In this document: positions 41,601-53,546 of the stretch, piece by piece | How positions within the stretch are numbered: position 1 is the stretch's first letter | Layout: each line of letters starts with the position of its first letter | Source: Phytopythium helicoides | Taxonomy: Eukaryota > Oomycota > Peronosporomycetes > Pythiales > Pythiaceae | Length of the DNA: 64,000 nt | Reading direction: 5' to 3' | Assembly: GCA_024867545.1 (NCBI GenBank) | Contig: JANFNE010000005.1 | Location: forward strand, 992,001 to 1,056,000 | Translations under genes and position numbers: made by a program | Notes under the pieces: model-generated | What the model was told of the DNA's origin: nothing | Database searches by the model: none | What the model saw: only the letters and a program-made list of their open reading frames with translations

Positions 41601-44600
41601 AGATAGTATGCAGAGCATTGATACGGAGGGTGAGTTTGTGATTCGGAACACTTCGCATCAAGCAGCCCAATTCCTTCTTATTGCCTCTTCAAGCCGAGAT
41701 GCTAGCACTTCCATTGGTGCATCCACTCTTTCGGGCGGAGAAATCACCTTCAAGAATCCAACTGGGACTGTCGAAGCCGGGTCAGAAACAACGGTTTCCT
41801 TCTTCTTCAAAGGATTTATTCCAGGTCAGCATAGCGAACAAGTTCTGATCAGAAACCTGAACGACCGCACCGAAACCTTGACTTTGACGGTAAATGCTCG
41901 AGTTGTGCGCCCAGTTTACGTCCGGATCCCAGAACTTGATCCGCAAAGTACGGGGAAACTTGATGTGTTAAATCTTGGTGCGTGCTATGTGACTCCTGAA
42001 ATGCAGGACACGACCGTGGATAGTCCGAATTTGTCACTCAAATTCAGCAAAGTGCATAAGCTGACATTGCACAGCCAAGTGGACGAGCCTCTTGTTGTTT
42101 TTGCATCGTCAAACCTCAAGACCCAGTGTTACGTGTACGAAGATGCACGCCTGCACCGCGAAGCAGTAAATGTGGTGCTTCGAGGCAGGAGCACTGTGGA
42201 CCTATTTGTCGCGTTTCGTCCTCGGTTGTCTGCTGACGCGTTCCGCACTGGCTCTACCCGAGATCTTGTTGGCGGTATTCGGATGCAGCTTTTTACCACA
42301 GGACCAGAAGCAGTGAATGTGCCGAGTGTGGATGAGAAGAAGGAGATGGTTGCTGAATTTACAGTCAAGTTTGTCGGGATTGCAGGTGTGAGTCTAGCTA
42401 GAGTATTCCCGTCATCGATTGACTTTGGTGTTGAGCGCAACGCCGGCATGCAGCAGGCATGCAAGATGCACGAAGGGCGTTTCGAGCTCATTAATGCCAG
42501 CAAGGCGCTACCTCTAGCATACAGATTATTTGTCGTGGATGCCACTGACGACTACTCTGATGATGATGAATCGCTCCACGTGTCTCTGAAGCACGAAAAA
42601 GGTGAAATTGCTCCCGGTGAATCAGGAACCATCGAGTTCCGAGCGATGGCATACACGAACGGTCTCTTCCGTCGGCGTATTCTCGTTGAAAACATCCATT
42701 ATCCGGGGAAAGTCAGCTTTGTGGACGTTGCACTGTTCGTGGACAGTGGAGAGCTCGAGTGTCAAGTTCTTTCTCCAACTGGTGCGCCACCCGCTCTTGA
42801 AACTCAGCCTTGCACCTTCTTGCAAGACCTGCCAACTATCAACGTTGGGGCGGTAAATGTTATCAAGCTTGAAGATGAGCTAAGTGATGTGGCATCTATG
42901 ACTGAAAGCGAGCTCGAGCTGACTAATCGAAAGTACCGTATCTATCGCGAGTCTACTTTCGAAGGCTACGAATCCGGTAACAGGTGGCTAAGGTTGACAA
43001 ACACAACGACAAGAAGTGTGGCAATTCGTCCATTCAGCACTCTGCCGCTGGTGTTCCGATGGATGAATGAAACCTCGGCAGAAACACCACCGACAGGTCA
43101 AGGATGGTACGAACTTGTTGCACGCTCCACGTCAATTGAAGAGGCCAGAAAACTGGAAGCTGCTGACCTCGCTGAGCGCGATGCAGTATCTAAAGTTGTG
43201 TTTTTTGGCAATGCGCATGAGCTGGAGCCAAATGCTTCGTGCTGCCTTTCTTTCCAGTTTGCGAGAATAGCAACAACAATGGCTCTGCCATCTGACATCA
43301 TCGAGGCAGGTAAGTTGTGCTCATTTCTCGGAACGATAGGGCTCCAAGGCTTTGAGGTCGATTCTGAGAACCCGGAGTCAAGCAGTGATGGGTGCACATT
43401 AAAAACACTGCGAGTCGTCGGAGCGTACGGAGAACCATCGCTTGTTGTCGCGGAGCGCCATATTTCTTTGGGCAAGATCGGATATTCTGTCGGCTGGAAG
43501 TCTTCAGCATTCTCCGTTACAGTTCGTAACGTCTCGGATCTAGACGACTTGTTTACGATTGCAAATGTGCCCGAGTACGTCCGGGTTCTAAACGTACATG
43601 GTGCAGATGAGGCGAGTGTACTTGGACAACAAGATGCTACGGAGAGCTCTGAAATTCCGTCCCTTCGCTCTCTTGCTCTTCAAGCTGACGGAAGTCTCGC
43701 AAGCGTAGGCGACACTCCAGGTCGAAAGGCATGGAAACTACCAGCGCGGACTGCATGCATTGTTGAGCTGGAACTAGTTCAGTCTGCACAGGTAAGATGA
43801 AGGCCACTATTCTTCTTGAGTGCGATCACTGACAATCGATTCGTCCATTCAGGTGTTAACTGCGGGTCTTCACAGCTTCTCCCTGCGGTTTCTGAACCTG
43901 TACAATCCCCACAACATCGAAGACGTTTCGGTTCGCGCTCAAATTGTATCAAGCTACGTTGAGCTCGTAGTGGATCCGGAGAGCTCCCATTTTGGCGGAG
44001 GTTCAGGAAGCGACGATCCTTCGAGACATGTTGCATTCTTGCCGCCTGTGACTGTGCCTCCTCCCCCGGAAGCATCTCAGCATGCTTCGAACTTCTGGTT
44101 TACATTACGGAATGTGTATGATGAAGACTTGTCGGTGAAACTTTCAACCCAAACATCGGAGACGCTAAACCAAACACTCGAGTTCCTGTTGATGCTTCGG
44201 ACAGCGAATACGCCGCTCGGCACGGTGGTCGTAGCACCGGGTGATTCAATCGATATCCGGGTTGTGTGTCACGTACTACCTTCCGCTCGGCTTCAGTCTG
44301 TACTCCCTCAAGCACTTGAGGTCGAAGCGGGATCGGACATTTTCGATCTGGGTAAGGTTTGGCTCGATGTTGCCCTGCAAAGCGTAGATGGTGCCGCTCA
44401 GCGTGAGATCATCGAGGTCAAGGGCAAGCTTATTCCAGGCAAGACGTTCGCCCTTTCAGCGTCAAGTTTGCACTTTTTTGCTGCAGCGACCGAAGTGCCA
44501 CCTGAAGTGCTTCCAGGGCAAATGACAATGTCTCTTTCTTCGAAGGGTGGAGCAACTCGAGACGCTGGACTCTCAGGCACACCAGGAACCTCAACACCGC

Positions 44601-47585
44601 CTAGTGGAATTGCCTATCACCTCCGCAACTCGAACGAGAGTTTCTTTGTGCGAAATCCATCTACTGTCGATGTGCTGAACTTTGTGATTGAGCCGGTCCC
44701 GATCTGCTACCCCGGCTTATGTCTAATCGAAGGGACCAATCCATCGGATATGTGCGCAATGAGCGAGTCCATCCAAGCTGTTGCAGTGCCTTCATCGGGT
44801 TCGATTACACCTGGTGAATCAGTAAAGATATCTGTACATTTGGAAGAAGTAATGGCATTGGAACCAGGGTTGTACGCAGAAGACTCAAATAGCCCAAATA
44901 ATCGAACTGCGATGCTCCATAAGATGCGTCACCATCCCTCATGGCGCAGCAACTCGTGGGGAGCCGAGATTCTTGAGCCAGCGACGGAGGGCAATTCCCA
45001 AAACCATATGTTCCTGATTGTTCGAGACGCGGATTTACCAGTTGATACGGGAGTCACAGCTGAAGTTGACATCCACCTTGTTCTTCAGCAAAGCCCGATG
45101 GAGAACACTAAGCAAGTCGCTGTTGTGGACCGGACGCTAATGGAAGCAGCTTTTGCGACGCGAGATAGACGGGTAGCCAAGTCAAGGAAGCTGTATCCTC
45201 CTCGTCGACTGTCGACGCATCACGAAGACGCGTCTCGCGAGCTGTCCGAATCTGGTGGAATTGATAACTTTGACGAGTTTGATTTGTCTTCAATAAGATC
45301 TGGACCTTCTGTACGTCCAAACCAGCTACCGGTCCTCGGTGTCCGAGGATGCACCCCCGTCGAGTATTCTTCCCTTGACAACACAAGATACGTCATTGAT
45401 GTGGGGCAGCACACCGTTCGGAATGGTGGTGAAGTCGAGTGGGAGATCACTATCGAGTGCATCTTTCCAACGCCTGCAGCTGAAAGTAGTGGAACGGACT
45501 CGGTCGAGTATCGTCTTGCAATCGTTGATCAAAATTCAACCTCCTGGCTACAACTTAACCGCGACCGCGGGACCCTCGATCGAGGTCGGAGCTACCAAAG
45601 CGTCGTGCTGTATTTTTTGCGGGATGTGATCGGCGTGTACTCGACGTTCATTGTGTTGCAAAATCTCACTAACCCGGCGGATCTAAAGGTGATACACGTT
45701 CGCCTTGAGGTGATCGCCGATCTGAATTCACTTCGGAGCTTGTCATCGGGTCTGGACCCTGCAGCAAACCTTTTTCGCGTGCTTGTCTCCAATAATTCGA
45801 CAAATAAGCGGATGCGACGGTCAAGTATCGACATTGCTAATGCTGTCGCCCTCGGTGGGAGCTGGCGGGTCGGGACTCGTTGTAGACTATAGCGAAGTGT
45901 ACTACCACAAGCTCTACCAGAATCACTCTATTGTGATTGAGAATTCGTCAAGTCTGAGCCTCGATTTCATCTTGTCGAGCAATGCTCGTCCGCAAGAGGT
46001 AACTTTCTCCATCTCGCCGACATCACTTAGCGAGGTATCTACAATCACCATCCCCGCTCATGGCAGGATGCAGATTTTCCTCCACTTCCGCCCACTCCCA
46101 AAGCCTCGGTCACGAATCGGTGAGAGCAACGGTGAAGAAGTAGGATCGAACCCAACCTGGGCTCGAGAAATTGAACTGTACGTGAGTTGCCGGCTAGTCA
46201 AAGACTTTCGAGAAATTGTGACACTGCACGCAATTTGCAGTCAGCCCCAGCTGATGGTAAGCATGGCCAACAGTAAAGCGGACAACATTCTTCAGCAAGC
46301 CGAATCATCTGAGGTCGAGATGTCGAGCCAGCCGAACTTCCTCGGTCTTGTGTTTGTGATGCCGGACGCGACCATGGCCAACATGGAGCATGCGACCAAG
46401 GCAGCGCAAGAATTCGACAAGTTTATGGTTGTGTACAACGGCAAGAACAGCTCGAATGCGCGCCTTGCTGTGCGCAATAACAGCATGTTTTTCAACCTCT
46501 CGGTTGACCCTGAACTGACGAAGGACGGAGCTGTGGAGGTTGACTACCTGGATAGAACTGTGTGTGCTGGGCGGAGATCCACGCTGCTGGTGACGATTCG
46601 CCCGCTGAGCTGCGCTATTTTCGTGTCACGCCAGATGTGGAAATGTTGTGGAAGCACCACCAGCTTTGGGATCACAGCGTCAAGGAACATGTGACGCTGT
46701 ACAACATGAAACAGTTCGCTGAGCATTACCAGGTGACTTTGTGCTTCACCTGCAGGTATATTACTTCTTGACGAATTTTTGGCCACAGATTTTCCCCTAA
46801 CAAGAGTGGTCGTGCTTGCTCATTCACAGTAACGTCGCAAGCTTCTACATTCCTCCTAACATCACCGACAGCTATCCTTTCTCGGCATTAGAAGACATCA
46901 TTGCAAAGTTCCTGCAGGTACGATCGAGATAATTGACTTTTGTGTTGATATGTCCATTGTCCTAACCAAGAATATGTTGCTGCAATTTATTCAGAACTAC
47001 GTGTCAACTTGGCGCTCGATCATATCGTACTATGAGCCAACCGTGGGAATCGATGCCTCAAGCAAGAGCAGTGTCACATGGGGTCGACTGGGGGACATTC
47101 TGCGGCATGTCGAAATTGCTCTCGATCAGTCGTCACCACTGAGCCCTCGCAACGCGGAGACACCTAGTGTGGGTGGAGTGAGACCAACGCCAGACTTTGA
47201 TGAGTCCATTGTTACACAAGCGTTCGCAGCCATCGGTGCGCGCGACGATTTTCGGCACGTGTTGCAAAAGTATCGGGCGCTATACTTCGATTTCTACTAC
47301 ATCACCGATGAACTTGTGTGGTATGGCGTGCGGCGTAGCACGGTTCGTCACAGCCTAGTGCTTGCAGATCTTGCGTACGGCATGGTGTTCAATCACGACG
47401 TGTTCCGGACATTCTTGCTGGATCGTGGAGGTGACAGTGTCAGCCCTGCTACCTTTCCACGACTGCTGCTCCCTTGGATTCGGCAACTCGGTCACTTCCT
47501 CAGCTACTTTCCCGAGAATCAAGAAGCGACGCGACCTCTGCGGCAGTTGCACGATCAGCTTCGCAAGTTTGAGCTACCTGGTTGA
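35642..47585 (+). CDS. Giant ASH/MSP-domain (Hydin-like) protein, probably flagellar
   Basis: One gene of about 3,800 residues in roughly eight exons: 35642-36770, about 36833-36932, 37002-37370, 37455-37731, 37800-43791, 43854-46757, about 46831-46917, 46996-47585; most junctions keep phase. Many immunoglobulin-like ASH segments are visible: FHLSTRGFQLENENVEMMEA, FDDCVPGGSFVKDFTVWNRS, NINFGRIAASSKSSKRLVVQ, DCIDLGDSMQSIDTEGEFVI, IDFGVERNAGMQQACKMHEG. The C-terminal 200 residues form a helical domain (ITDELVWYGVRR). ASH proteins such as Hydin, CFAP47 and DLEC1 sit in the central pair or axoneme of cilia; zoospore flagella are the likely site. Two one-base frame slips occur near 45,857 and 46,602. 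Which named ASH family it belongs to is not settled. Confidence 0.75.
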
Positions 47586-48260
47586 CGCGGTTAGCTTGTG
47601 GTCCAACAACAGGAGCATGGGCGCTGTTTGACGGGCAAATAGTGCAATTGAAGACATGAAACGTTTGTCGATGTACAGTACAGCTTCAACACGCAGACAA
47701 ACTTCACGGAAACGTTGCTCCATTACTGCTGGGTGTGACGAATCAATTCAACATGATCAGAGTACAAAGCAGAAAGTGATGCAAACGGCTCATCGTTGTG
47801 TCATCTAGATTAGGAATCAATCAGCAACAGACAGACGCACAAAAACACTCACACGCATAACACTTTTGTGCTGCATCTTGCATGAGTGACAACTAGCACC
47901 ACCATGGCGTTGCCGAGCCACTCGACTTTCGTTTGCGCACGCGCTTGGCAGCAGTGCGCGCCTCCCGTACTGTCTTCATTGCCTTCGCTTGTGTACCGCG
48001 CTCGTACCAAGACATTCGAGATCCACACGAGATCCACACTACCGAGGAGCAACCGCTGCCACCGCTGCATCTGTCCTTGATGTCGTTGTTGATGTTATGC
48101 GACCTTGGGGGCCGCTAACAGTGTTCCAAGTGCTGGCGGAGCTGCAGATACTGTTACTCCGACGGACGATACGGAGCACGTCGCTCGCAGTCACGCGGCT
48201 CATAGACTCGGTCACGGAACTCGCGTCCGTGCCGCCTGTCTTGATCGTGCTGCTGCTCTT
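47586..48260. other. Intergenic stretch
   Basis: Follows the ASH gene. Open frames occur on the plus strand (for example 47,886-48,080 and 48,105-48,428, Ala/Thr-rich and ending in a short hydrophobic run), but none has convincing codon structure or a family match. No RNA gene was seen. Confidence 0.4.
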
Positions 48261-49250
48261 GCTACTGCTCGTGCGACGCTAGAGACGGCCACGACACCCA
48301 AGCACAACTCTCAGTGTTCGAATGGCACGAGCGCCGATCCTGCTGAAGACGCCAGCACCAGCAACCGGGAGGACACGACCTTTGGGTTCTTTTCGGAGTC
48401 AATGATGCCATGGATCTTGCTTTGGTAGCGGTGCCGGAAGCACCAGCTGCACCACCGCCACTAGCACCAACACCAGCACCACTAGCTGCACCACCAGCAG
48501 TAACAGTAGGAGTAGCAATGCGTCGCACCCGAACAGAATTCGTGTCACCAGAAACGGTCAAGTGACCAGCTTCGGGATCGGCCGGAGCGTCCACGGGGAT
48601 GGCGACTGGGAAGACGACTCAAGACATGACTGGGGGGACAGAAGGAGAGATCACAACTGGAGCAGCGGTAGAAGTAGCAGCCTTTAGTGCCATGACAGAA
48701 TCTACCTTGGCGACGGACGGCTTTTCCACGCGGATCGCCAATGACGTCTTGGTCTGAAGCTCAGCCTCACCGCCACCCCACCTTCGGCCAGCACAGGGTC
48801 GCCGCAAGTCTCGCCTCGTGGCTCTCCACCTCGGCGTGGCGCTCTCGGGGACCATGCTGGCGCTCAGCTGCTCAAAGTCGCCCTTGACTGCGTCGAAGCG
48901 CGCGCATTAAGCAGAAGTCCAAGGTCGAGAAGCTGGTCTGCATGATGCCGCACGCGTGCGTCGTGAGGTAGAGGCGAGGGTCGAACGCGGTGAAAGTTCC
49001 AGCGCTCGCGAGGACCGAGCACGCGGATTCTCACGCGAAGCTTGGTCGGAAGCAAACTTGGCCGAAGACCTCCATGAGGTCGGTCGTGAGACGTGTAGCC
49101 CACACGACGTCGCCAGAAAGTATAGCCATGCGATCCCCTCGAGCCATCTGAAGGCGCTCCGATCCTTGTTACGCTCCCATGCTTGGCTTGTTGCTCTCTC
49201 TCTCTGATATTCACAGCCTTCACAACTACCGACCTGGACGCAGAGTGTGC
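48260..49250 (-). pseudogene. Disrupted gene remnant beside the right array
   Basis: Protein-like stretches on the minus strand follow each other in different frames: ILSGDVVWATRLTTDLMEVF, then GQVCFRPSFA and a stop; TFTAFDPRLYLTTHACGIMQ then TSFSTLDFCLMRAL; RFDAVKGDFEQLSASMVPES; AELQTKTSLAIRVEKPSVAK; VAIPVDAPADPEAGHLTVSG; and an Ala/Gly-rich tail. At least one stop and two frame changes separate them. It looks like a decayed gene, or one heavily damaged by indels, that ends close to where the array starts. The family is not recognised. Confidence 0.35.
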
Positions 49251-49979
49251 GAGCGAGCCTGGATTGAAATGGCCAGGGACGGAAACAAACAGCGGGTGGG
49301 TTCCCAAACGCAACAAAGAAGCAAGGGGTCCTCCTTCTACTCCAATCATACAGGCCCAGATGCACATCCAGAGCACCCCATTCGAGGAAGTGACTCGAGG
49401 TTCACTCCACTCTCCACAAGCATCCAGTAACTCGTCATGAGCGCAGCTCTCGCGGTCCCAAGACGAACCAATCAGTCAGCGACGACAGCCTCCCTCCAAC
49501 TCCAACTCCAACTCATACCCAACCTACGTGCTCGTCGACTGGAAGCTGGTCGGATCTACCTCGTACACGCATGTGACGTGTGTGAGAGGTCGCGTCACGT
49601 AGCCATGTGACGGTTCCGGCTGGTCCGGCGGAAATGGGTACAGATCCACTTCAACCACGGAGGACCCATCGGATCGGAGCACGGAGCAGCTCATGACGCA
49701 TGCGCGGCAACGCACCAGGCAGCACACGAGTCCCACAGACGCACACAGCGATCTCCAGAGGCGCTGGCTGGTGCCTCAGCCGCTCCGCGGATCATGACTC
49801 CCAGGCCGCCACGAGCCTTTCCGAGGGTTTTCCCCGAAAATCCACACATACAAACACCAAGTCAACTCGGGTTGCCTTTTCCGGCCGAGCCCTCACTTTC
49901 CTTCTCGCCGCCAAGAGAACAAGCCAAGCCAAGCCAAGCGAAGCCCGCGCTCTCCCACGGCCACCAGCCTCCAGACGTC

Positions 49980-51062
49980 ATGAGTGCCACCACCGCCGTC
50001 GCCACCGTCACCGCCGTCGCCTCCCTGCTGACGCTCGCCTCCCTGCTGGCGTTCGCCGCCTGCTCGCCGCTGTTCCGCGCCGTCACCGTCTCCGTCGTCT
50101 CCGTCGTTGTCTCTGTGGTCTTCGCGGCGTCGCTGCTGCTCTCGACGGCCTCCCACGCGGCTCCCATCGCGACAGCTCCCTCCTCGATGGCCTTGACGGC
50201 CTCGCACGACGACACGGAGGTCGAGAGCCTCGCTGCCGACGCTGGAGCTGGTGTGAACGCCTCGAAGGATGTGGAGAAGCAACCAACCACTTCGGTCCAC
50301 GCCCAAAGTGAAGCCAAGGACCTGGTCGACGCTGAAGACAGCACGGAAGCCGACTCGACCACGGACGAGGACGACAGCGACCGCGACTGCGACAATGAGA
50401 GCAACATCGTCTCGGAGCGCGAAAGCGACAACGATAACGACTTCGACAGCGAGAATGACTGCGACTGCAAGTGCGAGAACGGCTGCGAGAGTGAGAACGA
50501 GAGCGAGAACGAAGTCCTCGCCATCAACATGGAGCTTTCCACAAGTTTCCGCACAGCCTCCGCCGAGCAAGAGCGAATCCTAAAGCGTGAGTTTCAACTC
50601 CGCCACTTTGTGTCGCAAGGCCGTCGCCGATCCGAGCAACTGCTGCCGGTCGCACCAGCCGCTGATGCTATTGCGGTCGTCCCTGCTGTTACGTCCCAGC
50701 GACGTGATATGCGCTTTGTTTCGCTCGGTCGCCGACGCGAGGACCAAGCCTCGAAGGCTGCCGCACTCACTACTGCCATCCCTTCACAGCGACGTGATAC
50801 GCGCTTTGTTTCCCTCGGTCGCCGACGTGAGGACCAAGCGGCCAAGGTTGCTACAACAGCCACCTGCACACGTGATACGCGATTTGTTTCGCTCGGTCGA
50901 CGGCGTGAGGACCTAGCCGCCAAGGGTGCTATTTCTGCTGCTGCTGCTGCTGCTGCTGCTGAAGCGACCACCACAACTACCTCCGCCCCCACCAAGTCGG
51001 ACGGGACCCGCGCATCCAAAGTCGCCACGACGACGTCCACTGTTCGCCCTCGCTGGCGCTGA
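49980..51062 (+). CDS. Array-family repeat protein, copy R1 (360 aa)
   Basis: Layout as in L1: two hydrophobic N-terminal segments, acidic Cys-containing tract (FDSENDCDCKCENGC), one FVSQGRRRSE and three RFVSLGRRRED-type repeats, Ala/Thr tail ending RPRWR. The repeat spacers follow the L1 order (TTAIPSQRRDTRF). The upstream TAG present in all left copies is CAG here, so the frame stays open to 49794 (422 aa). ATG 49980 is still preferred because it is the aligned, conserved start and the extension equals the left arm's untranslated leader. The poly-Ala run before the tail is longer than in the other copies. Confidence 0.75.
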   Translation: MSATTAVATVTAVASLLTLASLLAFAACSPLFRAVTVSVVSVVVSVVFAASLLLSTASHAAPIATAPSSMALTASHDDTEVESLAADAGAGVNASKDVEKQPTTSVHAQSEAKDLVDAEDSTEADSTTDEDDSDRDCDNESNIVSERESDNDNDFDSENDCDCKCENGCESENESENEVLAINMELSTSFRTASAEQERILKREFQLRHFVSQGRRRSEQLLPVAPAADAIAVVPAVTSQRRDMRFVSLGRRREDQASKAAALTTAIPSQRRDTRFVSLGRRREDQAAKVATTATCTRDTRFVSLGRRREDLAAKGAISAAAAAAAAEATTTTTSAPTKSDGTRASKVATTTSTVRPRWR

Positions 51063-51106
51063 TCGAGCTAATCGAGCTGATCGAGCTGATCGAGCCGATC
51101 GAACCG
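51061..51106. repeat. Nine-base minisatellite after copy R1
   Basis: GATCGAGCT-type units begin within the stop codon of R1, the counterpart of the run at 13,326 on the other arm. They include GATCGAGCC and AATCGAGCT variants. Confidence 0.65.
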
Positions 51107-52243
51107 ATTCAATCGAGCTAGCTGCTCAAGCCTCTTCCTCAACATCCTGTGAGTGAGTCAGTCGGCTCGAGCGAGCGTTATCTATTTATTTTGTTGTTGT
51201 AGTGTGCGTGCATGTGCATAGAGTGAGATGACCTCAAGTAACAAACACGCATGTGCCTTTCATAAACGTCTCTTTGAGTTTCGACGTCCTCGGTCGAGTG
51301 AGCGAGCGAGCGTGCGTGCATGTTACGCCGCCGATCGGATGCGTTTGCGATGTGTTGGTTATGACTCGTTGGTTGCGCCTTGTCCTTTCCTCCTTCCCAT
51401 TCGCTTGTCACTCTCGAACGACTCGTTTGGACTCCGTGTGGCAGCCTACTGTGACGCGTCAAGCTCGAAAAGAAGGCTAATGGAGATGTCAGCCGTTTTC
51501 ATGGTTGGTGCTGGCTCACAGCGTCACCGAGAAGCCTGCGGGTAGGCATGGAGGCAAATAGATCGCCGGGAAAGGATCACCTCGACAAACACGAATACCA
51601 TCACGAGCTCTTACACAATCAACATCCACATCCACGTCCAGAGCACCCCATTCGAGGAAGTGACTCGAGGTTCACTCCACTCTCCACAAGCATCCAGTAA
51701 CTCGTCATGAGCGCAGCTCTCGCGGTCCCAAGACGAACCAATCAGTCAGCGACGACAGCCTCCCTCCAACTCCAACTCCAACTCATACCCAACCTACGTG
51801 CTCGTCGACTGGAAGCTGGTCGGATCTACCTCGTACACGCATGTGACGTGTGTGAGAGGTCGCGTCACGTAGCCATGTGACGGTTCCGGCTGGTCCGGCG
51901 GAAATGGGTACAGATCCACTTCAACCACGGAGGACCCTGCGGATATGGAGCAGCTCATGACGCATGCGCGGCAACACGGCAGGCGACACACGAGTCCCAC
52001 AGACGCACACAGCGATCTCCAGAGGCGCTGGCTGGTGCCTCAGCCGCTCCGCGGATCATGACTCCCAGGCCGCCACGAGCCTTTCCGAGGGTTTTCCCCG
52101 AAAATCCACACATACAAACACCAAGTCAACTCGGGTTGCCTTTTCCGGCCGAGCCCTCACTTTCCTTCTCGCCGCCAAGAGAACAAGCCAAGCCAAGCCA
52201 AGCGAAGCCCGCGCTCTCCCACGGCCACCAGCCTCCAGACGTC

Positions 52244-53251
52244 ATGAGCGCCACCACCGCCGTCGCCACCGTCACCGCCGTCGCCTCCCTGCTGACGCTC
52301 GCCTCCCTGCTGGCGTTCGCCGCCTGCTCGCCGCTGTTCCGCGCCGTCACCGTCTCCGTCGTCTCCGTCGTCGCCTCCGTCGTCGTCTCTGTGGTCTTCG
52401 CGGCGTCGCTGCTGCTCTCGACGGCCTCCCACGCGGCTCCCATCGCGACAGCTCCCTCCTCGATGGCCTTGACGGCCTCGCACGACGACACGGAGGTCGA
52501 GAGCCTCGCTGCCGACGCTGGAGCTGGTGTGAACGCCTCGAAGGATGTGGAGAAGCAACCAACCACTTCGGTCCACGCCCAAAGTGAAGCCGAGGACCTG
52601 GTCGACGCTGAAGACAGCACGGAAGCCGACTCGACCACGGACGAGGACGACAGCGACCGCGACTGTGACAACGAGAGCAACATCGTCTCGGAGCGCGAAA
52701 GCGACAACGACAACGACTTCGACTGCGAGAATGACTGCGACTGCAAGTGCGAGAACGGCTGCGAGAGTGAAAACGAAAGCGAGAGCGAAGTCCTCGCCAT
52801 CAACACGGAGCTTTCCACCAGTTTCCGCACAGCCTCCGCCGAGCAAGAGCGAATCCTGAAGCGTGAGTTTCAACTCCGCCACTTTGTGTCGCAAGGCCGT
52901 CGCCGATCCGAGCAGCTGCTACCGGTCGCGCCAGCCGCCGATGCTATTGCGGTCGTCCCTGCTGTTACGTCCCAGCGACGTGACATGCGCTTTGTTTCCC
53001 TCGGTCGCCGGCGCGAGGACCAAACCACGAAGGCTGCCGCACTCACTACTGCCATCCCTTCACAGCGACGTGATACGCGCTTTGTTTCCCTCGGTCGCCG
53101 ACGTGAGGACCAAGCGACCAAGGGTGCTATTGCTGCTGCTGTTGCTGCTGAAGCGACCACCACAACTACCTCCGCCCCCACCAAGTCGGACAGGACCCGC
53201 GTATCGAAAGTCGCCACGACAACGTCGACTGTGCACCCGCGCTGGCGCTGA
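52244..53251 (+). CDS. Array-family repeat protein, copy R2 (335 aa)
   Basis: The shortest family member. It has the divergent FVSQGRRRSE plus only two RFVSLGRRRED repeats; the third repeat with its CTRDTRF spacer is missing. The hydrophobic segment 2 is four codons longer than in R1 (extra SVVA/SVVV unit). The Cys tract reads FDCENDCDCKCENGC. The C-terminus is HPRWR instead of RPRWR. As in R1 the upstream stop is lost, extending the open frame to 52058 (397 aa); the conserved ATG 52244 is used here. The frame is intact. Confidence 0.75.
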   Translation: MSATTAVATVTAVASLLTLASLLAFAACSPLFRAVTVSVVSVVASVVVSVVFAASLLLSTASHAAPIATAPSSMALTASHDDTEVESLAADAGAGVNASKDVEKQPTTSVHAQSEAEDLVDAEDSTEADSTTDEDDSDRDCDNESNIVSERESDNDNDFDCENDCDCKCENGCESENESESEVLAINTELSTSFRTASAEQERILKREFQLRHFVSQGRRRSEQLLPVAPAADAIAVVPAVTSQRRDMRFVSLGRRREDQTTKAAALTTAIPSQRRDTRFVSLGRRREDQATKGAIAAAVAAEATTTTTSAPTKSDRTRVSKVATTTSTVHPRWR

Positions 53252-53546
53252 TCGAGCTGATCGAACCGATTCAATCGAGCTAGCTGCTCAAGCCTCTTCC
53301 TCAACATCCTGTGAGTGAGTCAGTCGGCTCGAGCGAGCGTTATCTATTTATTTTGTTGTTGTAGTGTGCGTGCATGTGCATAGCGTGAGATGACCTCATG
53401 TAATAAACACGCATGTGCCTTTCATAAACGTCTCTTTGAGTTTCGACGTCCTCAGTCGAGTGAGCGAGCGAGCGTGCGTGCATGTTACGCCGCCGATCGG
53501 ATGCGTTTGCGGTGTGTTGGTTATGACTCGTTGGTTGCGCCTTGTC

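Larger units (their letters stand above)
49360..53546. repeat. Right array: two units, inverted relative to the left array
   Basis: The unit period is about 2264 bases (gene starts 49980 and 52244). Orientation is opposite to 10.8-17.4 kb, so the two arrays form inverted arms with gene 5' ends facing inward. Matching includes the non-coding spacer, the CTTGG/CAAGC run, and the 3' minisatellite. Similarity starts at about 49,360 and ends abruptly near 53,546. The two right units share changes absent from the left ones, so each arm has been homogenised separately. Confidence 0.85.

Noticed and set aside
48105..48428. Ala/Thr-rich plus-strand frame of 107 codons
   Set aside because: No ATG start (GTG only), no homologous pattern, and overlaps the minus-strand remnant.
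50926..51156. Poly-Leu/Pro frame at the end of copy R1 and its equivalents in the other copies
   Set aside because: It arises from reading the GCT repeat and the minisatellite out of frame.
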